From contig OY756966.1 in assembly GCA_963580455.1 (NCBI GenBank), positions 13,271,001 through 13,335,000 of the forward strand: a stretch of 64,000 nt of DNA, written 5' to 3'. Source of the stretch: Euonymus europaeus (taxonomy: Eukaryota > Streptophyta > Magnoliopsida > Celastrales > Celastraceae). The position numbers and the translations under genes were made by a program. Shown here in pieces: positions 12,951 through 26,900 of the stretch (position 1 is its first letter; each line of letters begins with the position of its first letter). Under the pieces are notes generated by a model. The model was given only the letters and a program-made list of their open reading frames with translations, had not been told where the DNA came from and searched no databases.

Positions 12951-15900
12951 AAAGTTAGTTTTTTGGCATCGAAATAATGTAGGAAGCTTATAGTCGTAAA
13001 ATTTGACATTGAAGAACAATAAAAAGTGTACATCGAGCAACTTTGATGGTCCGAAGTTTCTCAACTCTCTATGGAAGAGCTCTTAACGGTTTTATCTATT
13101 TGTCATAAAAAGTTGGTGTTTTGGCATCGAAATAATCTCTGAAGCTTATACTCGTAAAATTTTACAAATGAGAACAATAAAAATTAGACACCGAGCAACT
13201 TCGATGGTCCGAAGTTGCTCAACTCTCTCTTTGGAGGAGCTTTTAACGGTTTTGTCCATTTGTCATAGAAAGTTGGTGTTTTGGCATCGAAATAATGTAG
13301 GAAGCTTATACTCGTAAAATTTGACATAGAAGAACAATTAAAAGTCTATCCTGAACAATTTTGATGGTCCGAAGTTGCTCAACTCTCTCTATGGAGAAGC
13401 TTTTACCGGTTTTGTCCATTTATCAAAGAAAGTTGGTATTTTGGCATCAAAATAATCTAGGAAGCTTATACTCATAAAATTTGACATATAAGAACAATAG
13501 AAATTGTACACCGAACAACTTTGATGGTCCGAAGTTGCTCATCTCTCTCTATGGAGGAGCTTTTAACGGTTTTGTCTATTTGTCATAGAAAGTTGGTGTT
13601 TTGGCATCGAAATAATGTAGAAAGCTTATACTCGTAAAATTTGACATAGAAGAACAATTAAAAGTCTATCTCGAGCAACTTTGATAGTCCGAAGTTGCTC
13701 AACTCTCTCTATGGAGGGGCTTTTAACGGTTTTGTCCATTTGTCATAGAAAGTTGGTTTTTTGGCAACGAAATAATGTAGGAAGCTTATACTCGTAAAAT
13801 TTGAAATAGAAGGACAATTAAAAGTCTATTCCGAGCAACTTTGATAGTCCGAAGTTGCTCAACTCTCTCTATGGAGGAGCTTTTAACGGTTTTGTCTATT
13901 TGTCATAGAAAGTTGGTGTTTTGGACTCGAAATAATCTATGAAGCTTATACTCGTAAAATTGGACATAGAAGAACAATTAAAAGTGTACATCGAACAACT
14001 TCGATGGTCCGAAGTTTGTCAACTCTCTCTATGGAGGAGCTCTTAACGGTTTTATCTATTTGTCATAAAAAGTTGGTGTTTCGGCATCGAAATAATCTCT
14101 GAAGCTTATACTCGTAAAATTTTTCATATGAGAACAATAAAAATTAGACACCGAGCAACTTCGATGGTCCGAAGTTGCTCAACTCTCTCTATGGAGGAGC
14201 TTTTAACGGTTTTGTCCATTTGTCATAGAAAGTTGGTGTTTTGGCATCGAAATAATGTAGGAAGCTTATACTCGTAAAATTTGACATAGAAGAACAATTA
14301 AAAGTCTATCCCGAGCAACTTTGATAGTCCGAAGTTGCTCAACTCTCTCTATGGAGGAGCTTTTAACGGTTTTGTCCATTTGTCATAGAAAGTTAGTTTT
14401 TTGGCATCGAAATAATGTAGGAAGCTTATAGTCGTAAAATTTGACATTGAAGAACAATAAAAAGTGTACATCGAGCAACTTTGATGGTCCGAAGTTTCTC
14501 AACTCTCTATGGAAGAGCTCTTAACGGTTTTATCTATTTGTCATAAAAAGTTGGTGTTTTGGCATCGATATAATCTCTGAAGCTTATACTCGTAAAATTT
14601 TACATATGAGAACAATAAAAATTAGACACCGGGCAACTTCGATGGTCCGAAGTTGCTCAACTCTCTCTTTGGAGGAGCTTTTAACGGTTTTGTCCATTTG
14701 TCATAGAAAGTTGGTGTTTTGGCATCGAAATAATGTAGGAAGCTTATACTCGTAAAATTTGACATAGAAGAACAATTAAAAGTCTATCCTGAACAATTTT
14801 GATAGTCCGAAGTTGCTCAACTCTCTCTATGGAGAAGCTTTTAACGGTTTTGTCCATTTATCAAAGAAAGTTGGTGTTTTGGCATCGAAATAATCTAGGA
14901 AGCTTATACTCATAAAATTTGACATATAAGAACAATAGAAATTGTACACCGAGCAACTTTGATGGTCCGAAGTTGCTCATCTCTCTCTATGGAGGAGCTT
15001 TTAACGGTTTTGTCTATTTGTCATAGAAAGTTGGTGTTTTGGCATCGAAATAATGTAGAAAGCTTATACTCGTAAAATTTGACATAGAAGATTAATTAAA
15101 AGTCTATCCCGAGCAACTTTGATAGTCCGAAGTTGCTCAACTCTCTCTATGGAGGAGCTTTTAACGGTTTTGTCCATTCGTCATAGAAAGTTGGTTTTTT
15201 GGCATCGAAATAATGTAGGAAGCTTATACTCGTAAAATTTGACATAGAAGGACAATTAAAAGTCTATTCCGAGCAACTTTGGGTGTCCGCAATTGCTCAA
15301 CTCTCTCTATGGAGGAGCTTTTAACGATTTTGTCCATTTGTCATAGAAAGTTAGTTTTTTGGCATCGAAATAATGTAGGAAGCTTATAGTCGTAAAATTT
15401 GACATTGAAGAACAATAAAAAGTGTACATCGAGCAACTTTGATGGTCCGAAGTTTCTCAACTCTCTATGAAGGAGCTCTTAACGGTTTTATCTATTTGTC
15501 ATAAAAAGTTGGTGTTTTGGCATCGAAATAATCTCTGAAGCTTATACTCGTAAAATTTTACATATGAGAACAATAAAAATTAGACACCGAGCAACTTCGA
15601 TGGTCCGAAGTTGCTCAACTCTCTCTATGGAGGACCTTTTAACGGTTTTGTCCATTTGTCATAGAAAGTTCGTGTTTTGGCATTGAAATAATGTAGGAAG
15701 CTTATACTCGTAAAATTTGACATAGAAAAACAATTAAAAGTCTATCCTGAACAATTTTGATAGTCCGAAGTTGCTCAACTCTCTCTATGGAGAAGCTTTT
15801 AACGGTTTTGTCCATTTATCAAAGAAAGTTGGTGTTTTGGCATCAAAATAATCTAGGAAGCTTATACTCATAAAACTTGACATATAAGAACAATAGAAAT

Positions 15901-16785
15901 TGTACACCGAGCAACTTCGATGGTCCGAAGTTGCTCATCTCTCTCTATGGAGGAGCTTTTAACGGTTTTGTCTATTTGTCATAGAAAGTTGGTGTTTTGG
16001 CATCGAAATAATGTAGGAAGCTTATACTCGTAAAATTTGGCATAGAAGAACAATTAAAAGTCTATCTCGAGCAACTTTGATAGTCCGAAGTTGCTCAACT
16101 CTCTCTATGGAGGAGTTTTTAACGGTTTTGTCCATTTGTCATAGAAATTTGGTTTTTTGGCAACGAAATAATGTAGGAAGCTTATACTCGTAAAATTTGA
16201 AATAGAAGGACAATTAAAAGTCTATTCCGAGCAACTTTGATAGTCCGAAGTTGCTCAACTCTCTCTATGGAGGAGCTTTTAACGGTTTTGTCTATTTGTC
16301 ATAGAAAGTTGGTGTTTTGGACTCGAAATAATCTATGAAGCTTATACTCGTAAAATTTGACATAGAAGAACAATTAAAAGTGTACATCGAACAACTTCGA
16401 TGGTCCGAAGTTTGTCCACTCTCTCTATGGAGGAGCTCTTAACGGTTTTATCGATTTGTCATAAAAAGTTGGTGTTTTGGAATCGAAATAATCTCTGAAG
16501 CTTATACTCGTAAAATTTTTCATATGAGAAGAATAAAAATTAGACACCGAGCAACTTCGATGGTCCGAAGTTGCTCAACTCTCTCTATGGAGGAGCTTTT
16601 AACGGTTTTGTCCATTTGTCATAGAAAGTTGGTGTTTTGGCATCGAAATAATGTAGGAAGCTTATACTCGTAAAATTTGACATAGAAGAACAATTAAAAG
16701 TCTATCCCGAGCAACTTTGATAGTCCGAAGTTGCTCAACTCTCTCTATGGAGGAGCTTTTAACGGTTTTGTCCATTTGTCATAGA
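12951..16785 (+). repeat. 24-monomer higher-order repeat, unit 2
   Basis: This is the tandem copy of the preceding unit at offset 3,834 bp. It begins where GAAAGTTAGTTTTTTGGC appears near 12,950 and ends near 16,785, where GAAAATTGGTTTTTTGACATCG takes over in place of the expected monomer. Private changes include GGGTGTCCGCAATTG near 15,281 and GTCCACTC near 16,414. The divergence suggests this duplication is older than those in the 43-57 kb region. Confidence 0.85.
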
Positions 16786-19700
16786 AAATTGGTTTTTTGA
16801 CATCGAAATAATGTAGGAAGCTTATACTCGTAAAATTTGACATAGAAGGACAATTAAAAGTCTATCCCGAGCATCTTTGATAGTCTGAAGTTGCTCAACT
16901 CTCTCTATGGAGGAGCTTTTAACGGTTTTGTCCATTTCTCATAGAAAGTTGGTGTTTTGGCATCGAAATAATGTAGAAAGCTTATACTCGTAAAATTTGA
17001 CATAGAAGAACAATTAAAAGTCTATTCCGAGCAACTTTGATAGTCCGAAGTTGCTCAACTCTCTCTATGGAGGAGCTTTTAACAGTTTTGTCCATTTGTC
17101 ATAGAAAGTTGGTGTTTTGGCATCGAAATAATGTAGGAAGCATATACTCATAAAATTTGACGTAGAAGAACGATAAAAAGTCTATCTCGAACAACTTTGA
17201 TAGTCCGAAGTTGCTCAACTCTCTCTATGGAGGAGCTTTTAACGGTTTTGTCTATTTGTCATAGAAAGTTGGTGTTTTGGCATCGAAATAATGTAGGAAG
17301 CTTATACTCGTAAAATTTGACATAGAAGAACAATAGAAATTGTACACCGAGCCACTTTGATGGTCCGAAGTTGCTCATCTCTCTCTATGGAGGAGCTTTT
17401 AACGGTTTTGTCTATTTGTCATAGAAATTTGGTGTTTTGGCATCGAAATAATGTAGGAAGCTTATACTCGTAAAATTTGACATAGAAGAACAATTAAAAG
17501 TCTATCCCGAGCAACTTTGATAGTCCGAAGTTGCTCAACTCTCTCTATGGAGGAGCTTTTAAAGGTTTTGTCCATTTGTCATAGAAAGTTGGTTTTTTGG
17601 CATCGAAATAATGTAGGAAGCTTATACTCGTAAAATTTGACGTAGAAGAACGATAAAAAGTCTATCTCGAACAACTTTGACAGTCCGAAGTCGCTCAACT
17701 CTCTCTATGAAGGAGCTTTTAACGGTTTTGTCTATTTGTCATATAACGTTGGTGTTTTGGACTCGAAATAATCTATGAAGCTTATACTCGTAAAATTTGA
17801 CATAGAAGAACAATTAAAAGTCTATCCGAGCAACTTTGATAGTCTGAAGTTGCTCAACTCTCTCTATGGAGGAGCTTTTAACGGTTTTGTCCATTTGTCA
17901 TAGAAAATTGGTTTTTTGACATCGAAATAATGTAGGAAGCTTATACTCGTAAAATTTGACATAGAAGGACAATTAAAAGTCTATCCCGAGCATCTTTGAT
18001 AGTCTGAAGTTGCTCAACTCTCTCTATGGAGGAGCTTTTAACGGTTTTGTCCATTTCTCATAGAAAGTTGGTGTTTTGGCATCGAAATAATGTAGAAAGC
18101 TTATACTCGTAAAATTTGACATAGAAGAACAATTAAAAGTCTATTCCGAGCAACTTTGATAGTCCGAAGTTGCTCAACTCTCTCTATGGAGGAGCTTTTA
18201 ACGGTTTTGTCCATTTGTCATAGAAAGTTGGTGTTTTGGCATCGAAATAATGTAGGAAGCATATACTCATAAAATTTGACGTAGAAGAACGATAAAATGT
18301 CTATCCCGAACAACTTTGATAGTCCGAAGTTGCTCAACTCTCTCTATGGAGGAGCTTTTAACAGTTTTGTCTATTTGTCATAGAAAGTTGGTGTTTTGGC
18401 ATCGATATAATGTAGGAAGCTTATACTCGTAAAATTTGACATAGAAGAACAATAGAAATTGTACACCGAGCCACTTTGATGGTCCGAAGTTGCTCATCTC
18501 TCTCTATGGAGGAGCTTTTAACGGTTTTGTCTATTTGTCATAGAAATTTGGTGTTTTGGCATCGAAATAATGTAGGAAGCTTATACTCGTAAAATTTGAC
18601 ATAGAAGAACAATTAAAAGTCTATCCCGAGCAACTTTGATAGTCCGAAGTTGCTCAACTCTCTCTATGGAGGAGCTTTTAACGGTTTTGTCCATTTGTCA
18701 TAGAAAGTTGGTTTTTTGGCATCGAAATAATGTAGGAAGCTTATACTCGTAAAATTTGACATAGAAGGACAATTAAAAGTCTATTCCGAGCAACTTTGAT
18801 AGTCCGAAATTGCTCAACTCTCTCTATGGAGGAGCTTTTAACGTTTTTGTCTATTTGTCATAGAAAGTTGGTATTTTAGACTCGAAATAATCTACGAAGC
18901 TTATACTCGTAAAATTTGACATAGAAGAACAATTAAAAGTCTATCCCGAGTAACTTTGATAGTCTGAAGTTGCTCAACTCTCTCTATGGAGGAGCTTTTA
19001 ACGGTTTTGTCCATTTGTCATAGAGAGTTGGTTTTTTGACATCGAAATAATGTAGGAAGCTTATACTCGTAAAATTTGACATAGAAGAACAAATAAAGGT
19101 CTATTCCGAGCAACTTTGATAGTCCGAAGTTGCTCAACGCTCTCTATGGAGGAGCTTTTAACGGTTTTGTCCATTTGTCATAGAAATATGGTTTTTTGGC
19201 ATCGATATAATGTAGGAAGCTTATACTCGTAAAATTTGACGTAGAAGAACGATAAAAAGTCTATCCCGAACAACTTTGACAGTCCGAAGTTGCTCAACTC
19301 TCTCTATGAAGGAGCTTTTAACGGTTTTGTCTATTTGTCATATAACGTTGGTGTTTTGGACTCGAAATAATCTATGAAGCTTATACTCGTAAAATTTGAC
19401 ATAGAAGAACAATTAAAAGTCTATCCCGAGCAACTTTGATAGTCCGAAGTTGCTCAACTCTCTCTATGGAGGAGCTTTTAACGGTTTTGTCCATTTGTCA
19501 TAGAAAATTGGTTTTTTGACATCGAAATAATGTAGGAAGCTTATACTCGTAAAATTTGACATAGAAGGACAATTAAAAGTCTATCCCGAGCATCTTTGAT
19601 AGTCTGAAGTTGCTCAACTCTCTCTATGGAGGAGCTTTTAACGGTTTTGTCCATTTCTCATAGAAAGTTGGTGTTTTGGCATCGAAATAATGTAGAAAGC

Positions 19701-20945
19701 TTATACTCGTAAAATTTGACATAGAAGAACAATTAAAAGTCTATTCCGAGCAACTTTGATAGTCCGAAGTTGCTCAACTCTCTCTATGGAGGAGCTTTTA
19801 ACAGTTTTGTCCATTTGTCATAGAAAGTTGGTGTTTTGGCATCGAAATAATGTAGGAAGCATATACTCATAAAATTTGACGTAGAAGAACGATAAAAAGT
19901 CTATCTCGAACAACTTTGATAGTCCGAAGTTGCTCAACTCTCTCTATGGAGGAGCTTTTAACGGTTTTGTCTATTTGTCATAGAAAGTTGGTGTTTTGGC
20001 ATCGAAATAATGTAGGAAGCTTATACTCGTAAAATTTGACATAGAAGAACAATAGAAATTGTACACCGAGCCACTTTGATGGTCCGAAGTTGCTCATCTC
20101 TCTCTATGGAGGAGCTTTTAACGGTTTTGTCTATTTGTCATAGAAATTTGGTGTTTTGGCATCGAAATAATGTAGGAAGCTTATACTCGTAAAATTTGAC
20201 ATAGAAGAACAATTAAAAGTCTATCCCGAGCAACTTTGATAGTCCGAAGTTGCTCAACTCTCTCTATGGAGGAGCTTTTAACGGTTTTGTCCATTTGTCA
20301 TAGAAAGTTGGTTTTTTGGCATCGAAATAATGTAGGAAGCTTATACTCGTAAAATTTGACATAGAAGGACAATTAAAAGTCTATTCCGAGCAACTTTGAT
20401 AGTCCGAAATTGCTCAACTCTCTCTATGGAGGAGCTTTTAACGTTTTTGTCTATTTGTCATAGAAAGTTGGTGTTTTAGACTCGAAATAATCTATGAAGC
20501 TTATACTCGTAAAATTTGACATAGAAGAACAATTAAAAGTCTATCCCGAGTAACTTTGATAGTCTGAAGTTGCTCAACTCTCTCTATGGAGGAGCTTTTA
20601 ACGGTTTTGTCCATTTGTCATAGAGAGTTGGTTTTTTGACATCGAAATAATGTAGGAAGCTTATACTCGTAAAATTTGACATAGAAGAACAAATAAAGGT
20701 CTATTCCGAGCAACTTTGATAGTCCGAAGTTGCTCAACGCTCTCTATGGAGGAGCTTTTAACGGTTTTGTCCATTTGTCATAGAAAGTTGGTTTTTTGGC
20801 ATCGAAATAATGTAGGAAGCTTATACTCGTAAAATTTGACGTAGAAGAACAATAAAAAGTCTATCCCGAACAACTTTGATAGTCCAAAGTTGCTCAACTC
20901 TCTCTATGAAGGAGCTTTTAACGGTTTTGTCTATTTGTCATATAA
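16786..20945 (+). repeat. 10-monomer higher-order repeat (~1.6 kb)
   Basis: The variant ATATAACGTTGG occurs at 17741, 19340 and 20940, spacings 1,599 and 1,600 bp. The variant GAGCATCTTTGATAGTCTG occurs at about 16870, 17990 and 19590, so the first interval is a truncated 7-monomer unit of 1,119 bp. Other markers repeat at 1,600 bp: GAGTAACTTTG at 18951 and 20551, and AAATAAAGGTCTATTCC near 19091 and 20691. Several members carry CCACTTTGATGG and TTGCTCATC. The one-base deficit comes from a TATCCGAG deletion near 17,826. Confidence 0.88.
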
Positions 20946-23900
20946 CGTTGGTGTTTTGGACTCAAAATAATCTTTGAAGCTTATACTCGTAAAATTTGAC
21001 ATAGAAGAACAATTAAAAGTCTATCCCGAGCAACTTTGATAGTCCGAAGTTGCTCAACTCTCTCTATGGAGGAGCTTTTAACATTTTTGTCTATTTTTCA
21101 TAGAAAGTTGGTGTTTTGGCATCGAAATAATGTACGAAGCTTATACTCATAAAATTTGACATAGAAGAACAATTAAAAGTCTATCCCGAGCAACTTTGAT
21201 AGTCCGAAGTTGCTCAACTCTCTCTATGGAGGAGCTTTTAACGGTTTTGTCTCTTTCTCATAGAAAGTTGGTTTTTTGGCATCGAAATAATGTAGGAAGC
21301 TTATACTCGTAAAATTTGACATAGAAGAACAATTAAAAGTCTATTCCGAGCAACTTTGATAGTCCGAAGTTGCTCAACTCTCTCTATGGAGGAGCTTTTA
21401 ACGGTTTTGTCCATTTGTCATAGAAAGTTGGTGTTTTGGCATCGAAATATTGTAGGAAGCATATACTCGTAAAATTTGACGTAGAGGAACAATAAAAAGT
21501 CTATCCCGAACAACTTTGATAGTCCGAAGTTGCTCAACTCTCTCTATGGAGGAGCTTTTAACGGTTTTGTCTATTTGTCATAGAAAGTTGGTGTTTTGGA
21601 AACGAAATAATGTAGGAGGCTTATACTCGTAAAATTTGACATAGAAGAACAATTAAAAGTCTATCCCGAGCAACTTTGATAGTCCGAAGTTCCTCAACTC
21701 TCTCTATGGAGGAGCTTTTAACGGTTTTGTCCATTTGTCATAGAAAGTTAGTTTTTTGGCATCGAAATAATGTAGGAAGCTTATAGTAGTAAAATTTGAC
21801 ATTGAAGAACAATAAAAAGTGTACATCGAGCAACTTCAATGGTCCGAAGTTTTTCAACTCTCTCTATGGAGGAGCTCTTAATGGTTTTATCTATTTGTCA
21901 TAGAAAGTTGGTGTTTTGGCATCGAAATAATCTCTGAAGCTTATACTCGTAAAATTTGACATAGAAGAACAATTAAAAGTCTATCCTGAACAACTTTGAT
22001 AGTCCGAAGTTGCTCAACTCTCTCTATGGAGGAGCTTTTAACGGTTTTGTTCATTTGTCAAAGAAAGTTGGTGTTTTGGCATCGAAATAATCTAGGAAAC
22101 TTATACTCATAAAATTTGACATATAAGAACAATAGAAATTGTACACCGAGCAACTTTGATGCTCCGAAGTTGCTCAACTCCCTCTATGGAGGAGCTTTTA
22201 ACGGTTTTGTCCATTTGTCATAGAAAGTTGGTGTTTTGGCATCGAAATAATGTAGGAAGCTTATACTCGTAAAATTTGACATAGAAGAACAATTAAAAGT
22301 CTATCCCGAGCAACTTTGATAGTCCGAAGTTGCGCAACTCTCTCTATGGAGGAGCTTTTAACGGTTTTGTCCATTTCTCATAGAAAGTTGGTTTTTTGGC
22401 ATCGAAATAATGTAGGAAGCTTATACTCGTAAAATTTGACATAGAAGAACAATTAAAATTCTATTCCGAGGAACTTTGATAGTCCGAAGTTGCTCAACTC
22501 TCTCTATTGTGGAGCTTTTAACGGTTTTGTCTATTTGTCATAGAAAGTTGGTGTTTTGGTATCGAAATAATATAAGAAGCTTATACTCGTAAAATTTGAC
22601 ATAGAAGAACAATAAAAAGTCTATCACGAGCAACTTTGATAGACCGAAGTTGCTCAACTCTCTCTATGGAGGAGCCTTTAACATTTTTGTCCATTTGTCA
22701 TAGAAAGTTGATGTTTTGGACTCGAAATAATCTAGGAAGCTTATACTAGTAAAATTTGACATAGAAGAACAATTAAAAGTTTATCCCGAGCAACTTTGAT
22801 AGTCCGAAGTTGCTCAACTCTCTCTATGGAGGAGCTTTTAACATTTTTGTCTATTTTTCGTAGAAAGTTGGTGTTTTGGCATCGAAATAATGTAGGAAGC
22901 TTATACTAAAAAAATTTGACATAGAAGAACAATTAAAAGTCTATTCCGAGCAACTTTGATAGTCCGAAGTTGCTCAACTCTCTCTATGGAGGAGCTTTTA
23001 ACGGTTTTGTCCATTTCTCATAGAAAGTTGGTGTTTTGGCATCGAAATAATGTAGGAAGCTTATACTCATAAAATTTGACATAGAAGAACAATTAAAAGT
23101 CTATTCCGAGCAACTTTGATAATCCGAAGTTGCTCAACTCTCTCTATGGAGGAGCTTTTAACGGTTTTGTCCATTTGTCATAGAAAGTTGGTTTTTGGGC
23201 ATCGAAATAATGTAGGAAGCTTATACTTGTAAAATTTGACATAGAAGAACAATTAAAATTCTATTCCGAGCAACTTCGATAGTCCGAAATTGCTCAACTC
23301 TCTCTATGGAGGAGCTTTTAACGTTTTTGTCTATTTGTCATAGAACGTTGGTATTTTGGACTCAAAATAATCTATGAAGCTTATACTCGTAAAATTTGAC
23401 ATAGAAGAAAAATTAAAAGTCTATCCCGAGCAACTTTGATAGTCTGAAGTTGCTCAACTCTCTCTATGGAGGAGCTTTTAACGGTTTTGTCCATTTGTCA
23501 TAGAAAGTTGGTTTTTTGACATCGAAATAATGTAGGAAGCTTATACTCATAAAATTTGACATAGAAGAACAATTAAAAGTCTATCCCGAGCAACTTTGAT
23601 AGTCCAAAGTTGCTCAACTCTCTCTATGGAGGAGCTTTTAACGGTTTTGTCCATTTGTCATAGAAAGTTGGTTTTTTGGCATTGAAATAATGTAGGAAGC
23701 TTATACTCGTAAAATTTGACATAGAAGAACCATTAAAAGTCTATTCCGAGCAACTTTGATAGTCCGAAGTTGCTCAACTCTCTCTATGGAGGAGCTTTTA
23801 ACGGCTTTGTCCATTTGTCATAGAAAGTTGGTGTTTTGGCATCGAAATAATGTAGCAAGCATATACTCGTAAAATTTGACGTAAAGGAACAATAAAAAGT

Positions 23901-26900
23901 CTATCCCGAACAACTTTGATAGTCCGAAGTTGCTCAACTCTCTCTATGGAGGAGCTTTTAACGGTTTTGTCTATTTGTCATAGAAAGTTGGTGTTTTGGC
24001 ATCGAAATAATGTAGGAAGCTTATACTCGTAAAATTTGACATAGAAGAACAATTAAAAGTCTATCCCGAGCAACTTTGATAGTCCGAAGTTGCTCAACTC
24101 TCTCTATGGAGGAGCTTTTAACGGTTTTGTCCATTTGTCATAGAAAGTTAGTTTTTTGGCATCGAAATAATGTAGGAAGCATATAGTCATAATATTTGAC
24201 ATTGAAGAACAATAAAAAGTGTACATCGAGCAACTTTGATGGTCCGAAGTTTCTCAACTCTCTATGGAAGAGCTCTTAACGGTTTTATCTATTTGTCATA
24301 AAAAGTTAGTGTTTTGGCATCGAAATAATCTCTGAAGCTTATACTCGTAAAATTTTACATATGAGAACAATAAAAATTAGACACCGAGCAACTTCGATGG
24401 TCCGAAGTTGCTCAACTCTCTCTATGGATGAGCTTTTAACGGTTTTGTCCATTTGTCATAGAAAGTTGGTTTTTTGGCATCGAAATAATGTAGGAAGCTT
24501 ATACTCGTAAAATTTAACATAGAAGAACAATTAAAAGTCTATCTTGAACAATTTTGATAGTCCGAAGTTGCTCAACTCTCTCTATGGAGAAGCTTTTAAC
24601 GGTTTTGTCCATTTATCAAAGAAAGTTGGTGTTTTGGCATCGAAATAATCTAGGAAGCTTATACTCATAAAATTTGACGTATAAGAACAATAGAAATTGT
24701 ACACCGAGCAACTTTGATGGTCCGAAGTTGCTCATCTCTCTCTACGGAGGAGCTTTTAACGGTTTTGTCTATTTGTCATAGAAAGTTGGTGTTTTGGCAT
24801 CGAAATAATGTAGGAAGCTTATACTCGTAAAATTTGACATAGAAGAACAATTAAAAGTCTATCCCGAGCAACTTTGATAGTCCGAAGTTGCTCAACTCTC
24901 TCTATGGAGGAGCTTTTAACGGTTTTGTCCATTTCTCATAGAAAGTTGGTGTTTTGGCATCGAAATAATGTAGGAAGCTTATACTCGTAAAATTTGACAT
25001 AGAAGAACAATTGAAATTCTATTCCGAGCAACTTTGATAGTCCGAAGTTGCTCAACTCTCTCTATGGAGGAGCTTTTAACGGTTATGTCTATTTGTCATA
25101 GAAAATTGGTGTTTTGGCATCGAAATAACGTAGGAAGCTTATACTCGTAAAATTTGACATAGAAGAACAATAAAAAGTCTATCACGAGCAACTTTGATAG
25201 TCCGAAATAGCTCAACTCTCTCTATGGAGGAGCTTTTAACGGTTTTGTCTATTTGTCATAGAAAGTTGGTGTTTTGGCATCGAAATAATGTAGGAAGCTT
25301 ATACTCGTAAAATTGGACATAGAAGAACAATTAAAAGTCTATCCCGAGCAACTTTGATAGTCCGAAGTTGCTCAACTCTCTCTATGGAGGAGCTTTTAAC
25401 GGTTTTGTCCATTTGTCATAGAAAGTTGGTGTTTTGGCATCGAAATAATGTAGGAAGCTTATACTCATAAAATTTGACATAGAAGAACAATTAAAATTCT
25501 ATTCCGAGCAACTTTGATAGTCCGAAGTTGCTCAACTCTCTCTATGGAGGAGCTTTTAACGGTTTTGTCTATTTGTCATAGAAAGTTGGTGTTTTGGCAT
25601 CGAAATAATGTAGGAAGCTTATACTCGTAAAATTTGACATAGAAGAACAATTAAAAGTCTATCTCGAGCAACTTTGATAGTCCGAAGTTGCTCAACTCTC
25701 TCTATGAAGGAGCTTTTAACGGTTTTGTCTATTTGTCATAGAAAGTTGGTGTTTTGGCATCGAAATAATGTAGGAAGCTTATACTCGTAAAATTTGACAT
25801 AGAAGAACAATTAAAAGTCTATTCCGAGCAAATTTGATAGTCCGAAGTTGCTCAACTCTCTCTATGGAGGAGCTTTTAACGGTTTTGTCCATTTGTCACA
25901 GAAAGTTGGTGTTTTGGCATCGAAATAATGTACGAAGCTTATACTCGTAAAATTTGAAATAGAAGAACAATTAAAAGTCTATTCCGAGCAACTTTGATAG
26001 TTCGAAGTTGCTCAACTCTCTCTATGGAGGAGCTTTTAACGGTTTGGTCGATTTGTCATAGAAAGTTGGTTTTTTGGCATCGAAATAATGTAGGAAGCTT
26101 ATACTCGTAAAATTTGACATAGAAGAACAATTAAAAGTCTATCCCGAGCAACTTTGATAGTCTGAAGTTGCTCAACTCTCTCTATGGAGGAGATTTTAAC
26201 GGTTTTGTCCATTTGTCATAGAGAGTTGGTTTTTTGACATCGAAATAATGTAGGAAGCTTATACTCGTAAAATTTGACATAGAAGAACAATTTAAGGTCT
26301 ATTTCGAGCAACTTTGATAGTCCGAAATTCCTCAACTCTCTCTATGGAGGAGCTTTTAACGATTTTGTCCATTTGTCATAGAAAGTTGGTTTTTTGGCAT
26401 CGAAATAATGTAGCAAGCTTATACTCGTAAAATTTGACATAGAAGGACAATTAAAAGTCTATTCCGAGCAACTTTGATAGTCCGAAGTTGCTCAACTCTC
26501 TCTATAGAGGAGCTTTTAACGGTTTTGTCCATTTGTCATAGAAAGTTGTTTTTTGGCATCGAAATTTTGTAGGAAGCTTATACTCGTAAAATTTGACGTA
26601 GAAGAACAATAAAAAGTCTATCCCGAACAACTTTGATAGTCCGAAGTTGCGCAACTCTCTCTATGAATGAGCTTTTAACGGTTTTGTCTATTTGTCATAT
26701 AACGTTGGTGTTTTGGACTCGAAATAATCTACGAAGCCTATACTCGTAAAATTTGACATAGAAGAACAATTAAAAGTCTATCCCGAGCAACTTTGATAGT
26801 CTGAAGTTGCTCAACTCTCTCTATGGAGGAGCTTTTAACGGTTTTGTCCATTTGTCATAGAAAATTTGTTTTTTGACTTCGAAATAATGTAGGAAGCTTA

